Shown: positions 41,508-50,452, numbered from the stretch's first letter. The stretch is DNA of 64,000 nt from Syntrophorhabdus sp. (GCA_012719415.1 JAAYAK010000237.1:1-64000); one strand, 5' to 3'. Numbers and translations are program-made. The notes: generated by a model not told the origin, from the letters alone.

Positions 41508-41523
41508 GATCCTGCCGGTATCT

Positions 41524-42795
41524 TTAATGGTCGCACGTGTTGGCGCCGGTGACGAGCGTTCCTTTCAGGTAGTTCTCCACAGCCTTTTTCGGGTCTGCTT
41601 CCTGCGCGCCCGTTACAACCCTGACGCCCTGCTGGGCGAAAAGCTGCTGGGCACGGCTCCCCATGCCTCCCGCTATGATGCAGTTCACGCCCTGCTCAGC
41701 GAGCCACCGCGGGAGAACGCCGGGTTCGTGGGGAGGAGGTGTCACGTATGTTTCATTCATGACGTTGCCCTGGGCATCGGAGTCGATGAGGGCAAAAGCC
41801 TCACAATGACCGAAATGCATGCAGAGCTTGCCTTCGTTCGTGGGAACGGCGAATTTCATGGTGCCTCCCTGGGTAACGATATCTCCCTCGCTCGCGCCGC
41901 TGGAGGATGGTGTGACGGAGTTCTCCACCTTGTCTTGTTTTGCCGGCGCCCGGGGGATATCGGTATTGCCTGAATAGACCGCGGTGATCTTGTCCACGAT
42001 CTCGTCAAAACGTTTCGCTGTTTCCGAGGTGCTGTAGGATAGCACGTAGGGTATCCCGTTGTCTCCACTCTTGACGATGTCGGGATCGAGCGGCACCGCC
42101 CCCAGGAAGGGGACGTTCATACGCTGTGCCAGCTCCTTTCCCCCACCCTTCATGAAGATGTCAACCTCTTTTCCGCAGTGAGGGCAGATGAACCCGCTCA
42201 TGTTCTCGATGATGCCGGCCACGGGAAGCTCCAGCTGTTTGCAGAAGGTGATGCACTTCGCGACGTCGATGGTCGATACCTGCTGTGGTGTCGTCACGAT
42301 GATGGCGCTGGCACGCTCCTTGATCAACTGTCCTACGGAGAGGGGTTCGTCGCCCGTCCCAGGAGGCGCGTCGATGACGAGATAATCGAGTTGTCCCCAC
42401 ATGACGTTCTGGAGAAATTCCTTGATCACGTTGTACTTGAGAGGGCCCCTCCAGACGACCGGCTGGTCGTCGTGCTCGAGGAGCAGCCCCATTGATACGA
42501 CGTGAAGTTTCCCGAAGACTTCAATGGGGAGTATCTCGTTGTCCTTGACACCCAGTTTCTGGCCGTTGAGCCCGAGCATCTTCGGGATGCTTGGCCCATG
42601 AATATCGACGTCGAGGAGGCCGACCCTCTGTCCCTGCGCGGCCAGGCTCAAGGCCACATTGACCGCCACTGTGCTCTTGCCCACTCCACCCTTGCCGGAA
42701 AGGACCATAAGGGTCCGGTTGATCCGGCTCAAGCGTTCCTGGAGGACAAGGTCGTCCATGTCCTTATCCTGTGTTGTCTGTCCACACTCTGCCAT
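41524..42795 (-). CDS. mrp: Mrp/NBP35 ATPase with C-terminal ORP (NifX-fold) domain
   Basis: 423 residues. The deviant Walker A GKGGVGKS is at about 34, followed by IDAPPGTGD and the metal-binding CPHCG (about 205-209), the Mrp pattern. After a linker (about 275-310), residues 311-423 form a NifX-fold domain (KFAVPTNEGKLCMHFGHC, CIIAGGMGSRAQQLF). This is the MrpORP architecture described in Desulfovibrio, where the ORP domain binds a Mo-Cu-Mo-sulfide cluster. It carries or inserts metal clusters in the cytoplasm. Confidence 0.92.
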   Translation of the reverse strand: MAECGQTTQDKDMDDLVLQERLSRINRTLMVLSGKGGVGKSTVAVNVALSLAAQGQRVGLLDVDIHGPSIPKMLGLNGQKLGVKDNEILPIEVFGKLHVVSMGLLLEHDDQPVVWRGPLKYNVIKEFLQNVMWGQLDYLVIDAPPGTGDEPLSVGQLIKERASAIIVTTPQQVSTIDVAKCITFCKQLELPVAGIIENMSGFICPHCGKEVDIFMKGGGKELAQRMNVPFLGAVPLDPDIVKSGDNGIPYVLSYSTSETAKRFDEIVDKITAVYSGNTDIPRAPAKQDKVENSVTPSSSGASEGDIVTQGGTMKFAVPTNEGKLCMHFGHCEAFALIDSDAQGNVMNETYVTPPPHEPGVLPRWLAEQGVNCIIAGGMGSRAQQLFAQQGVRVVTGAQEADPKKAVENYLKGTLVTGANTCDH

Positions 42796-42798
42796 ACG

Positions 42799-43668
42799 TT
42801 ACTCCTTGTATATTGATATTATTTGCTCCGATATCTCCCGCAAGGCCTTGCTCACGGGAAGGTCCGGTGCATATTCCACTATTGCCTTTCCCTGCCGCTG
42901 GGCCTCCGAGATGGCCCTTTCGTAGGGAAGGCGGCCGAGAACGGGTATGTTGTTCCTGCCGCAGTACTCATCTATCGAATCACTGCAGACCGGGTTGATA
43001 TCGCTCTTGTTGATGATCACGGCGGCGGGAAGCGAGAAATGCCGGGCAAGCTGCGCGATCCGTTCAAGGTCGTGGATCCCTGAAGCGGTCGGCTCGGTGA
43101 CGATGAGAGCGAGCGATGTCCCCGTGATCGATGAGATAACGGGGCATCCGATGCCCGGAGGTCCGTCGATGAGGATCCGTGACAGGCCGGCGCGTTCCGC
43201 CTGTGCCTTGGCTTCCGTCCTTACCATGGTAACCAGTTTACCAGAATTTTCCTCTCCGGGCGAGAGTTCCGCGTAGACGAAAGGGTCCCCTGCCGGTGTG
43301 TCGCATATGTAGCAGTGTCCGGCAACAGGTGTTTCGAATTCCACGGCGGATGCCGGACAGAAGAAGAAACAGGCTCCGCAGCCTTCGCATGCCACGGGAT
43401 CGATGATGAAATCATCAGAAATGGCGTCGAAGCGACACATATCTTTGCAGATCCCGCAGGTGGTGCATTTTTCGCTGATTATCCGCGCCTTTTTCCCGGC
43501 GGCGAACTCCTTTTCCTCGATGACACGGGGACTGAGAACAAGGGCAAGATTGGCGGCATCCACGTCGCAATCCACCATGGCCTTCCTGTCGATGAGGCAG
43601 GCGAGCGATGCCACGACAGAGGTCTTGCCTGTCCCTCCCTTTCCACTCACGACAACTATCTCCTTCAT
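42799..43668 (-). CDS. MinD-type ATPase with inserted 2[4Fe-4S] ferredoxin domain (1)
   Basis: 289 residues. Walker A KGGTGKTS near 10-17; an inserted ferredoxin (about 60-110) has CTTCGICKDMC and CEGCGACFFFC; Walker B-type DGPPGIGCPV at about 167. Pairs of these ATPases occur with ORP proteins in sulfate reducers. It starts four bases into the upstream paralogue's stop, so they are coupled. Confidence 0.92.
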   Translation of the reverse strand: MKEIVVVSGKGGTGKTSVVASLACLIDRKAMVDCDVDAANLALVLSPRVIEEKEFAAGKKARIISEKCTTCGICKDMCRFDAISDDFIIDPVACEGCGACFFFCPASAVEFETPVAGHCYICDTPAGDPFVYAELSPGEENSGKLVTMVRTEAKAQAERAGLSRILIDGPPGIGCPVISSITGTSLALIVTEPTASGIHDLERIAQLARHFSLPAAVIINKSDINPVCSDSIDEYCGRNNIPVLGRLPYERAISEAQRQGKAIVEYAPDLPVSKALREISEQIISIYKE

Positions 43669-44564
43669 GATCTTATCCTCCCTGCGTGGGCGCCATGGGC
43701 GTCGAGGAGCTTTTCAAGATTGTCCGCCAGGGACCGGTAGACGTCGACGTAGCGGGGGAGGGTCTCGAGGATGATACTTCCCTGTGAATAGTGACGGGCA
43801 ATCTCGGCATCCTCGGGGATCACTGCGAGCACAGGCACGCCGGCCGAGGCCAGATAGTCGGTCAGGGGCGGATAGCCGCCCTGGTCCCGGTTAATGACGA
43901 CCCCCGTGGGTATGTTGAGGAGTCTCGCCACATCTATGGCTATCTTCAGGTCATGGAGCCCGAAAGGTGTTGGTTCGGTTACCATGATGACCGCGTCGGA
44001 TCCGTTAAGGGTCGCCACAACGGGACAGGAAGTCCCGGGGGGAGCGTCCACGATATGCACGTACGGATCCTTTCGCCCGTTCTTCACTTTCTTTATGAGG
44101 GGCACAGCCATCGCCTCTCCGACATTGAGAACGCCATGGATGAAATCTATTTCCTTTGTCCCGCTTCCCTTCTCAATGAGCCCTATCTCCCTGTCTCCCT
44201 CGCTGATGGCGCCGGTAGGACACACGGCGCCGCAAAGACCGCAACTGTGGCACAGACCGGGAAAGATGAGTGTGTCTCCGGGGAGATTCACGATGGCATG
44301 GAACTGACATTTCAGTCCGCACTCACCGCAGGATGTGCATTTTTCCTGGTCCACGACAGGGACCATGACCTTCGACGAGGATGACTCGGTGACCGAAGGT
44401 TTGAGAAAGATGTGGCCGTTAGGCTCTTCCACGTCGCAGTCGAGATACTGTACACGCTGGCCGGCCGAGGCGAGGAACCAGGCGAAATTGACAGCCACCG
44501 TTGTTTTGCCGGTTCCCCCCTTTCCGCTGGCCATCGTGATGTTCATACCGGTATAATCGATCAT
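43665..44564 (-). CDS. MinD-type ATPase with inserted ferredoxin domain (2)
   Basis: 299 residues from ATG 44564; a longer open frame upstream overlaps the zinc-ribbon gene and is rejected. Walker A KGGTGKTT, ferredoxin cysteines CTSCGECGLKC and CHSCGLCGAVC, and DAPPGTSCPV. Paralogous to the following ATPase. The start overlaps the stop of the ribbon protein gene. Confidence 0.92.
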   Translation of the reverse strand: MIDYTGMNITMASGKGGTGKTTVAVNFAWFLASAGQRVQYLDCDVEEPNGHIFLKPSVTESSSSKVMVPVVDQEKCTSCGECGLKCQFHAIVNLPGDTLIFPGLCHSCGLCGAVCPTGAISEGDREIGLIEKGSGTKEIDFIHGVLNVGEAMAVPLIKKVKNGRKDPYVHIVDAPPGTSCPVVATLNGSDAVIMVTEPTPFGLHDLKIAIDVARLLNIPTGVVINRDQGGYPPLTDYLASAGVPVLAVIPEDAEIARHYSQGSIILETLPRYVDVYRSLADNLEKLLDAHGAHAGRIRS

Positions 44565-44812
44565 GATGCCCTCACCATCCTGGCTCCGCACTGAGGGCAG
44601 ACCTGTTCGTAACAGGGCACCCCGCGTGAATGGGGCGATCTCGTACCACAATTCGGGCACTGGCATTCTCCGCCGGTGCCGAGGCCCTGGCCTCCCATCC
44701 GGCCTCTTCCCATGCCTGACCGACCACCACCGCGGCTTGCGCCCTGACCCAAACCGCCTTTTCCGGTCATTGGCCCTTTTCCGGTCGGACCTGTTCCATC
44801 TTTTCCTGGCAT
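44561..44812 (-). CDS. DUF5320-like Gly-rich protein with zinc ribbon
   Basis: 83 residues from ATG 44812 (GGGAGG at eight bases; an ATG nine bases earlier is too close). It starts MPGKDGTGPTGKGPMTG, the signature of small NifX-cluster proteins, followed by Gly/Arg repeats and a ribbon CPNCG..CPQCGARM. Function unknown; constantly seen with ORP-type genes. Confidence 0.85.
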   Translation of the reverse strand: MPGKDGTGPTGKGPMTGKGGLGQGASRGGGRSGMGRGRMGGQGLGTGGECQCPNCGTRSPHSRGVPCYEQVCPQCGARMVRAS

Positions 44813-44832
44813 AACATGCACCTCCCTGCCTT

Positions 44833-45597
44833 TTACCAGTGTCCCTCGACGTCCGCTCCGGTAAGCTTTGGCAGCTTCCCGTTCCTGTAGGCTTGGAGCG
44901 CGTCACGAACTGTCATCCCTGACGCCGTGTATACGTCGACGCCTGCGGTCGAAAGCACACGAAAGGCATTCGGTCCGAGATGGCCGCTTATAACCGTCTT
45001 CGCTCCCGCCTGAATGACATTCTGCGCTGTCTGAATGCCGGCGCCCTGGGCGGCGTTCATGTTGGTCACGTTGTCGACGGTCTCCTGACCGTTTGTTCCG
45101 TCGTCCACGACGACGATCTTCTTTGCCCTGCCGAAACGTTCATCTACCATTCCGTCAAGCGTTCCGTCTATGCTCGTTATGGCTATCCTCATGGGAATAC
45201 CTCCTTCTTGTTGTTGTGCCAGAGAGACCTGGGACGCCACGGCTTCGGCCGAAGAGCATCCTCTTCCCCAGTGTTTTCTCCAGTGGCATGGGCTGGCCGT
45301 CTCTTCGCAGATCGTCACATTGCCGCCATCTATCCTGAGGGCCTTGCCGTTTATGATAGCGTCGGTAATTTTTTGATGGGCGGCGTTGATCAAACGATGG
45401 AAGGTCGGCTGCGAAACGCCCATCTGGTTTGCGGCTTCTTCCTGGGGGTACCCCAGGAGGTTCTTGAGCCGCATGGCCTCGACCTCGTCGTGACCGATCA
45501 CGATCTCCTCGACGACGCCCATAGGGATACCCGCGGGCTTGAAGAACACCGATTTCGGCTGGAATCCTATTCGTCTTTTGCACGTCGGACGTGGCAT
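44833..45597 (-). CDS. DUF134 HTH regulator fused to a NifX-fold domain
   Basis: 254 residues from ATG 45597. Residues 1-105 are a DUF134/UPF0251 HTH (QEEAANQMGVSQPTFHRLINAA); residues 135-250 form a NifX domain (RIAITSIDGTLDGMVDERFGRAKKIVVVDD; written in pieces TLDGMVDERFG, NMNAAQGAGIQTAQNVI, VISGHLGPNAFRVL). In the 31.4-32.1 kb group these are two separate genes. The fusion suggests a regulator whose NifX domain senses a metal cluster. It heads the long minus series. Confidence 0.9.
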   Translation of the reverse strand: MPRPTCKRRIGFQPKSVFFKPAGIPMGVVEEIVIGHDEVEAMRLKNLLGYPQEEAANQMGVSQPTFHRLINAAHQKITDAIINGKALRIDGGNVTICEETASPCHWRKHWGRGCSSAEAVASQVSLAQQQEGGIPMRIAITSIDGTLDGMVDERFGRAKKIVVVDDGTNGQETVDNVTNMNAAQGAGIQTAQNVIQAGAKTVISGHLGPNAFRVLSTAGVDVYTASGMTVRDALQAYRNGKLPKLTGADVEGHW

Positions 45598-45633
45598 TTG
45601 CACCCCGCAGCATTTATTCTATGTGTCACGTAA

Positions 45634-45665
45634 TGAATATATATTCAGAACGGACAGTTTGTCAA
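45634..45665 (-). promoter_or_regulatory. Promoter and 14-base palindrome before the DUF134-NifX gene
   Basis: Minus strand -35 TTGACA (45665-45660) with a -10 of TATATT (45641-45636) at 18 bases or TATATA at 16. The -10 is inside the perfect palindrome TGAATATATATTCA (45634-45647). The layout mirrors the other DUF134 promoter at 32125-32153. Confidence 0.6.
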
Positions 45666-45740
45666 GGGGTAGAAAAGAAAAGTCTCAAGTTCCACGTTTC
45701 AAGTTTCAGGAAAGAGAAGAAAGACAAAAATGGCAAAGTG

Positions 45741-46031
45741 TTAGAGGTCGCCGATGAAGATCTCTGTGATGTCTCGCTCCCGGCAGATACCTTTTTTCCA
45801 CCTGTCCAGGTGGGGGATGATGTGGGGCAGAAGCCTCATGGCATAGAAAGGCGGGAGGATGGGCAATCCCACGAGGTCACCGAAGACGATGAGCATGAAG
45901 AGGTTGTTCAGGTGACCCCTGTCCTTGCGTATCTCCACGTCCAGTTCATGGACGGTCATGCCGTAGAGGAACTCGCGGACCGTTTTTCGAAGAGAACGCA
46001 ACGTCGAGGAAAGGTCCTTGTTATCGTCCAT
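45741..46031 (-). CDS. Conserved small hypothetical protein
   Basis: 96 residues, rich in Leu and with one possible membrane-associated helix (LNNLFMLIVFGDLVGLPILPP). The sequence MTVHELDVEIRKDRGHLNNL followed by RLLPHIIPHLDRWKK looks conserved in deltaproteobacteria. No known function. It lies 30 bases after the thioesterase stop. Confidence 0.7.
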   Translation of the reverse strand: MDDNKDLSSTLRSLRKTVREFLYGMTVHELDVEIRKDRGHLNNLFMLIVFGDLVGLPILPPFYAMRLLPHIIPHLDRWKKGICRERDITEIFIGDL

Positions 46032-46061
46032 AAGGTTTGCCTGCCTGTGTGGCAGAGATCC

Positions 46062-46541
46062 TCAATCTCCTCTTGCTCTTTTCATGGTCCCGGGCATTTT
46101 GACGGCCACGACCTCGCCGCGGGCGCAGACCTTTCCTTCAGCCAGGACATCGATGGACACGACGACCTTACGCTTGCCCGCGCTCTTGACCGTGCCGCGC
46201 GCCACCAGCTCAGGTCCGAGCGGTGTGGGCAGGAGGTAATCCACCTTCAGGGAGGCCGTGACGAAGCGGAGAGTGGGCTCCGTGTCCATGGCCCTTCCTT
46301 CCAGGCGATAGACCGCCGCCGCCGCGGTGCCTGTGCCATGGCAATCGACGAGCGACGCTATCACGCCGCCGTACACGAAACCAGGTGCCGCCATGTGGCA
46401 GGCCTTCGGTGTGAAACGGGCTACCGACGTCTCCCCGTCCCAGTAGCTCTTGATATGAAGGCCTTCTTCATTGAGGCGGCCACAGCCGTAACAATGACTG
46501 ACATCCTCCGCGTAATAATCCTGAAATGCCTTTTCTTCCAT
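46062..46541 (-). CDS. PaaI-type hotdog thioesterase
   Basis: 159 residues. An N-terminal CYGCG precedes the hotdog domain with FVYGGVIASLVDCHGTGTA, the segment that carries the catalytic Asp/His. Acts on acyl-CoA in the cytoplasm. Its partner genes give no substrate hint. Confidence 0.88.
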   Translation of the reverse strand: MEEKAFQDYYAEDVSHCYGCGRLNEEGLHIKSYWDGETSVARFTPKACHMAAPGFVYGGVIASLVDCHGTGTAAAAVYRLEGRAMDTEPTLRFVTASLKVDYLLPTPLGPELVARGTVKSAGKRKVVVSIDVLAEGKVCARGEVVAVKMPGTMKRARGD

Positions 46542-46680
46542 TGTGCCATCTGTCCTTTCGCAGGTACTTCATCCAGAGGAATATGAAACTATATGTATCA
46601 TTTTGGGGACAGAAAAGCATGATAATTTTCCGTGTATCCTGACAATCTGCAGGAGAGCATCAGAACGGCTGCGTCATGGG

Positions 46681-46899
46681 TCAGCCTTTCGTGATGCTGA
46701 TGCGGAATCCTTCACCTTCAGGCTCAACGTTCTTCAAGGTCCATCCCTGGGCGATCGCCGCCCGGGAGACGTTTTCCCTCGACGTCACCGTATCCACGAG
46801 GACGGTTATCTCGCCCTTGCCGACCTTCTTGATCTCGTTCAGGGTCAAAATGACAGGCTGCGGGCATGAAAGCCCTTTTGCGTCGACTATTGAACTCAT
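46681..46899 (-). CDS. tusA: TusA/SirA-type sulfur carrier
   Basis: 72 residues with the CPQP motif (SCPQPVILTL near 12-15) and RBS AAGGAGGG. It lies 19 bases after the YedE-type gene; such a pair occurs in selenium and thiosulfate uptake. It carries persulfide or selenide on its Cys. Confidence 0.92.
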   Translation of the reverse strand: MSSIVDAKGLSCPQPVILTLNEIKKVGKGEITVLVDTVTSRENVSRAAIAQGWTLKNVEPEGEGFRISITKG

Positions 46900-46918
46900 T
46901 CTAATCCCTCCTTATGAT

Positions 46919-48013
46919 TCAGGCGACCTTTTCTCTCATCGTGAACCCGATGAATAGGCACACCAGGAGACCGATAATGACAGCCGGGACCCCGTAAGGC
47001 CCGACACCCGCGGGGGAACTGGCGAGACCGAAATTGTGCGCTATGCCGGCACCGACGATCATCCCCATCACGAAAACGGCGGCATCACCGTCACCCTCGC
47101 CCGAGAGGAAGAGCTGCCGTCCCGGACAGCCTCCGGCAAGGCAGAAGGCCAATCCCGCGAGCACCATCCCGCCGAAGTTCCACAGGCCCATCGTGTGGGC
47201 CACGGGCTGGTTGGCGAAGCCGGGGTGAAACTGTCCGAGGACCAGGTTGGTCAGGAAAGCGAACACCACGAGTGAGACAAACCCCGAAAGAAGGTGGGTC
47301 TGCCTGAAGAGAACCAGGTCGCGTATGGCCCCCATGGTGCAGAACCTGCTCCTTTGCGCCAGAAACCCGATGATGAGACCTATCACCAGTGATACGATAA
47401 GAGCGGCATGCATGGAGCCGGGTCCTTTCAGGCTGTAGAACAAAACCCCGTTCTTGTCCTGTCCCGGTATCTGGGGAAAGACCAGCATGAGAACGAGAAA
47501 GCCAAGCATCGTCAGGGGCAGCAGCCATCCGACAGAGGTGTGTGTGGTTTGTGAGCGTCCAAGGTTATACCCGCCCTTGAGGAAGAGGGTCCCCACCCAT
47601 ATGCCGCCGATAAGTCCTAGGAGTCCGAAGATCGCGTTCCAGTCACCCCCGGCCAGGCGCAGCGCCGCCCTCCACGGGCAACCCAGAAAAACGAGCGCTC
47701 CGATCATGGCGAAGGCACCGAGAATGAACCGGACGATCGGAGCGGACCCGGCGCGCGCCCGGAATTCCTTGAAGATGTAAGCGGCTATCAGCGAACCCAG
47801 GACAAATCCGATGATCTCGGGACGCATGTACTGGACGATGGCCGCACGGTGAAGCCCCAGGGCGCCCGCCATGTCCCTCTCGAAGCAGGCCACACAAATG
47901 CCCATATTCGCCGGGTTTCCCCACTTTTGCAGAAGTTGCGCGAAGATCCCTATAAAAGCTCCCACCGCAATGATTCCCCATCGTGTCGCAAATATCTGTA
48001 CGAACTTTGACAT
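46919..48013 (-). CDS. yedE: YedE/YeeE-family membrane transporter (putative selenium or sulfur importer)
   Basis: 364 residues, ten to eleven membrane helices in two related halves. Conserved Cys motifs are LGCPWRAALRLAGGD in the first half and GGCPGRQLFLSGEGDGDA in the second, which match the YedE type linked with selenium metabolism. It pairs with TusA. The nearby UGA-encoded peroxiredoxin supports a selenium role, but thiosulfate is also known for the wider family. Confidence 0.88.
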   Translation of the reverse strand: MSKFVQIFATRWGIIAVGAFIGIFAQLLQKWGNPANMGICVACFERDMAGALGLHRAAIVQYMRPEIIGFVLGSLIAAYIFKEFRARAGSAPIVRFILGAFAMIGALVFLGCPWRAALRLAGGDWNAIFGLLGLIGGIWVGTLFLKGGYNLGRSQTTHTSVGWLLPLTMLGFLVLMLVFPQIPGQDKNGVLFYSLKGPGSMHAALIVSLVIGLIIGFLAQRSRFCTMGAIRDLVLFRQTHLLSGFVSLVVFAFLTNLVLGQFHPGFANQPVAHTMGLWNFGGMVLAGLAFCLAGGCPGRQLFLSGEGDGDAAVFVMGMIVGAGIAHNFGLASSPAGVGPYGVPAVIIGLLVCLFIGFTMREKVA

Positions 48014-48181
48014 AGGCTTTTCCCCTGTATCCTTATTTTAATCTTCCCATGTAACACAACATAACAATTACAGATGTGTCAAATTAATATTATGAATAAC
48101 TGCTTTCAGCGTGATTCAACACCTCTATCGCCTTGGGGTTGCCGCGGCAATCCGTTCAGGTCACTCCGTATCGCCTCTGTT

Positions 48182-48211
48182 TTGACAAGAGCCAACGCAA
48201 TTTGATATAGG
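48182..48211 (+). promoter_or_regulatory. Sigma-70 promoter for the crotonase gene
   Basis: Perfect -35 TTGACA (48182-48187), 18-base spacer, -10 TATAGG (48206-48211), about 75 bases before the ATG. Confidence 0.6.
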
Positions 48212-48287
48212 AGTATCGGACTCATACACAGCGACCCTGATCGCGTTTTGGGGTGGGAATACCAAATGAGACCGAAAGGAGCATGAC

Positions 48288-49067
48288 ATGAAGAACGGAT
48301 ATATTCTTGTGGAGACCGGCGACGACCATATCTGCCGGATCACTCTGAACAGGCCGGAGAACATGAACATCTTTAACACTCCCATGGCGAAGGAACTCAA
48401 CGAGGCGCTTCGTGCAGCTGACAGGGATGAGAACGTCCGAGTTATCGTGCTGACAGGTGCCGGGAAGGCGTTCTGTGTCGGTATCGACGTTAGCGAATTC
48501 CCGGGAAAGACCGCGATGGAGTACAACGAATGGATAGGCCTTATGGGTACCCCGATGGTGACCATGCATGACATCAGGAAGCCCGTGATCGCTCAGGTGC
48601 GGGGGATCGCCGCGGCGATCGGGGCGGGGCTCGTGGCGGCCGCGGACCTCGCGATCGTGTCGGAGAACGCCCGTTTCGGCCTGACGGCGATCAACGTGGG
48701 CCTCAATTGCGTCGGACCTGCTGTCCCCGTCAGCCGCTGTGTGGGGAGAAAGCGCGCCCTGGAGCTCTTGCTTTACGGGGATCTGGTAGACGCTCAGGAA
48801 GCCTTGCGGATAGGGCTTGTGAACCGCGTTGTTCCCACGGAGGAGCTTGATGAGAGGACGATGGAATGGGCGGCCCGGCTGGCTTCAAAGAGCCCCCTGG
48901 CGGTCGAGACCGCGAAAAGGGCTTTTTACACGGGCGCCGACATGGAGTATCACAAGGCCTTCGAGCACATGACCTCCACTCTCGCCCGTCTGTGCACGAC
49001 GGAGGATGTCACCGAAGGCATCAATGCCTTCTTCGAAAAGAGGGAGCCCCGGTGGAAACGGCGCTGA
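48288..49067 (+). CDS. Enoyl-CoA hydratase/isomerase (crotonase) family protein
   Basis: 259 residues. The oxyanion-hole segments are GAGKAFCVGIDVSEF and QVRGIAAAIGAGLVAAADLAIV, with RPENMNIFNTP near the start. The glutamate that often acts as catalytic base lies in a region reading GLNCVGPAVP, which lacks Glu at the usual place; the family's other roles (isomerase, thioesterase, dehalogenase) are thus possible. It is a single-gene unit with its own promoter, RBS AAAGGAG. Confidence 0.88.
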   Translation: MKNGYILVETGDDHICRITLNRPENMNIFNTPMAKELNEALRAADRDENVRVIVLTGAGKAFCVGIDVSEFPGKTAMEYNEWIGLMGTPMVTMHDIRKPVIAQVRGIAAAIGAGLVAAADLAIVSENARFGLTAINVGLNCVGPAVPVSRCVGRKRALELLLYGDLVDAQEALRIGLVNRVVPTEELDERTMEWAARLASKSPLAVETAKRAFYTGADMEYHKAFEHMTSTLARLCTTEDVTEGINAFFEKREPRWKRR

Positions 49068-49074
49068 TGAAGAT

Positions 49075-49098
49075 CGTCCCGAGGATGTCTCGAGGACG
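49075..49098. terminator. Hairpin between converging crotonase and NifU-like genes
   Basis: CGTCC (49075-49079) pairs with GGACG (49094-49098) and CGAG with CTCG inside, with a one-base bulge. Confidence 0.4.
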
Positions 49099-49107
49099 GG
49101 TTTCCTC

Positions 49108-49530
49108 CTATTTGTCGTAATTGTGAAGAGCCACCTGGAGGGTGTTGGCCGCGAGCGACGCGCAATGCATATCCTCTTCAGGGAGGCCGCCGATGGTATC
49201 CAGAATGGTCTCGGCCGATATCTCCCTGATCTCGTCGGGGTTTTTGCCCGTGGCAAGCTCAGCCGCGAGAGATCCGCAGATCATGCTGGGCCCGCAGCCG
49301 TCGGTTATGAACGAGGCTTCCCGGACCCTTCCTCCCTCGAATCGCAGGAAGATCTCCATCGTATCGCCGCATGAACCGGTAACACGGCCCCGGGTATCCG
49401 CGTTGTCCATGGCGTACATGTATTTCGGGTCGAGCCAGCGGTCAAAGGCCTTCCGGCCGTAATCCTTCAACGCGTCATCGTATATCTTATCCTGCAGCTC
49501 TTTCACAAAACTATCGAGTTTATCGGTCAT
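49108..49530 (-). CDS. NifU-like Fe-S scaffold, second copy
   Basis: 140 residues from ATG 49530; a GTG at 49539 is less well placed with respect to AAAGGG. Scaffold cysteines are in TGSCGD, TDGCGPSMIC and DMHCAS. The N-terminus is longer than in the copy at 40312 and helical. It lies downstream of the DUF89 gene, and both may be driven by the sigma-54 promoter at 50437-50452. Confidence 0.88.
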   Translation of the reverse strand: MTDKLDSFVKELQDKIYDDALKDYGRKAFDRWLDPKYMYAMDNADTRGRVTGSCGDTMEIFLRFEGGRVREASFITDGCGPSMICGSLAAELATGKNPDEIREISAETILDTIGGLPEEDMHCASLAANTLQVALHNYDK

Positions 49531-49569
49531 GTCTATCACCCTTTTTACCGTAAGCCGCGCTCTCCTCTC

Positions 49570-50424
49570 TTATCGTGACGCGCGGGTCAATACGTTCGTT
49601 CCTTGCTTGAAACCCGTGTGTGAGGCCACTGTCTGGCACTTGATCCTGAAAAGGAAGAAGATGTTCTTTTCGTCGTTGCTCAGGGTCTCGTAATTGCCCT
49701 GGCCTTTCGCGATCACCAGGTCGGCGTTCCTGTAACAGCTCTGGAATTCAAGGCTGCAGTCATCGAGTATTGTTCCCGGCGCGTCGGAGCCGTTGCTGAC
49801 CAATTTCACCAGGTCTTGAAGTCCCGCAGCCTCAGCGTCGCACATAACGGCATCGTTGATGACCGGGCCACCGCGAACGGCAACAATGACACGCTCGATG
49901 GGCATCTGTTCGATGAGAAGGCGGTCAAAGACGATCTCGCCGGCATTATCGGCGAGGAAGAGGATGCTCGATGCCTTCTCCATCTCTCTACGGAGGTGTT
50001 CGATATCGATGTGGAAAGGCTCGGAGAAGGTCCGTGCTATGCTCGAACGCACCTCGTCTTCCGTAAGATCGCCGTGAGCCCCGAGATCGATCACATTCCC
50101 CGTGATCGAAAGAAGAGCCGCGGTCTTGAGAGGGTCCTCGCTCGTGCGCACTATCTCTTTGAGTTCGGGTAACAACTGGAGCGCGAGACGGTTGTGCCTG
50201 TTCTTGGCATCCCTGTAAGGATCGGGGTTTCCCGTCAATTCCCTGAGCTTGCGGTGTATCATCTGTCCGACGAAGGGAGGCGGTCTGTCGAGATCGAGGC
50301 CGGCCAGGCACCGGAGTATCTCTCGAAGCACGCCCTCATGGACGGAAGGGTAATCGGAAACAAAGCGCGCGGCTTCGAGCGTCTGTCTCACAAAACAGGG
50401 AATGCAATCGATAGAGGTTTTCAT
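49570..50424 (-). CDS. DUF89 metal-dependent phosphatase-like protein
   Basis: 284 residues. It opens with the subfamily I signature CIPCFVRQ (residues 7-14) and contains the DNAGEIVFDRLL and KGQGNYETLS blocks with metal-binding Asp/Asn. DUF89 proteins are thought to be damage-control phosphatases with a Co, Ni or Fe/Mn site. No Shine-Dalgarno is convincing. The predicted sigma-54 start site is only about 3 bases before the ATG, so the message may be nearly leaderless. Confidence 0.88.
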   Translation of the reverse strand: MKTSIDCIPCFVRQTLEAARFVSDYPSVHEGVLREILRCLAGLDLDRPPPFVGQMIHRKLRELTGNPDPYRDAKNRHNRLALQLLPELKEIVRTSEDPLKTAALLSITGNVIDLGAHGDLTEDEVRSSIARTFSEPFHIDIEHLRREMEKASSILFLADNAGEIVFDRLLIEQMPIERVIVAVRGGPVINDAVMCDAEAAGLQDLVKLVSNGSDAPGTILDDCSLEFQSCYRNADLVIAKGQGNYETLSNDEKNIFFLFRIKCQTVASHTGFKQGTNVLTRASR

Positions 50425-50436
50425 ATCCCAAAACTA

Positions 50437-50452
50437 AGCAATTCATGTGCCA
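50437..50452 (-). promoter_or_regulatory. Sigma-54 promoter of the DUF89-NifU genes
   Basis: Minus strand TGGCACATGAATTGCT is a near-perfect sigma-54 match (TGGCAC, TTGCT, GG-N10-GC). Transcription should begin near 50427, about 3 bases before the ATG. The gene for a sigma-54 activator ends about 125 bases upstream of it. Confidence 0.75.

Noticed and set aside
43665-44906. Longer 413-residue form of the second MinD ATPase
   Set aside because: The extension is Arg-rich antisense-like sequence overlapping the ribbon gene; ATG 44564 gives the normal N-terminus.
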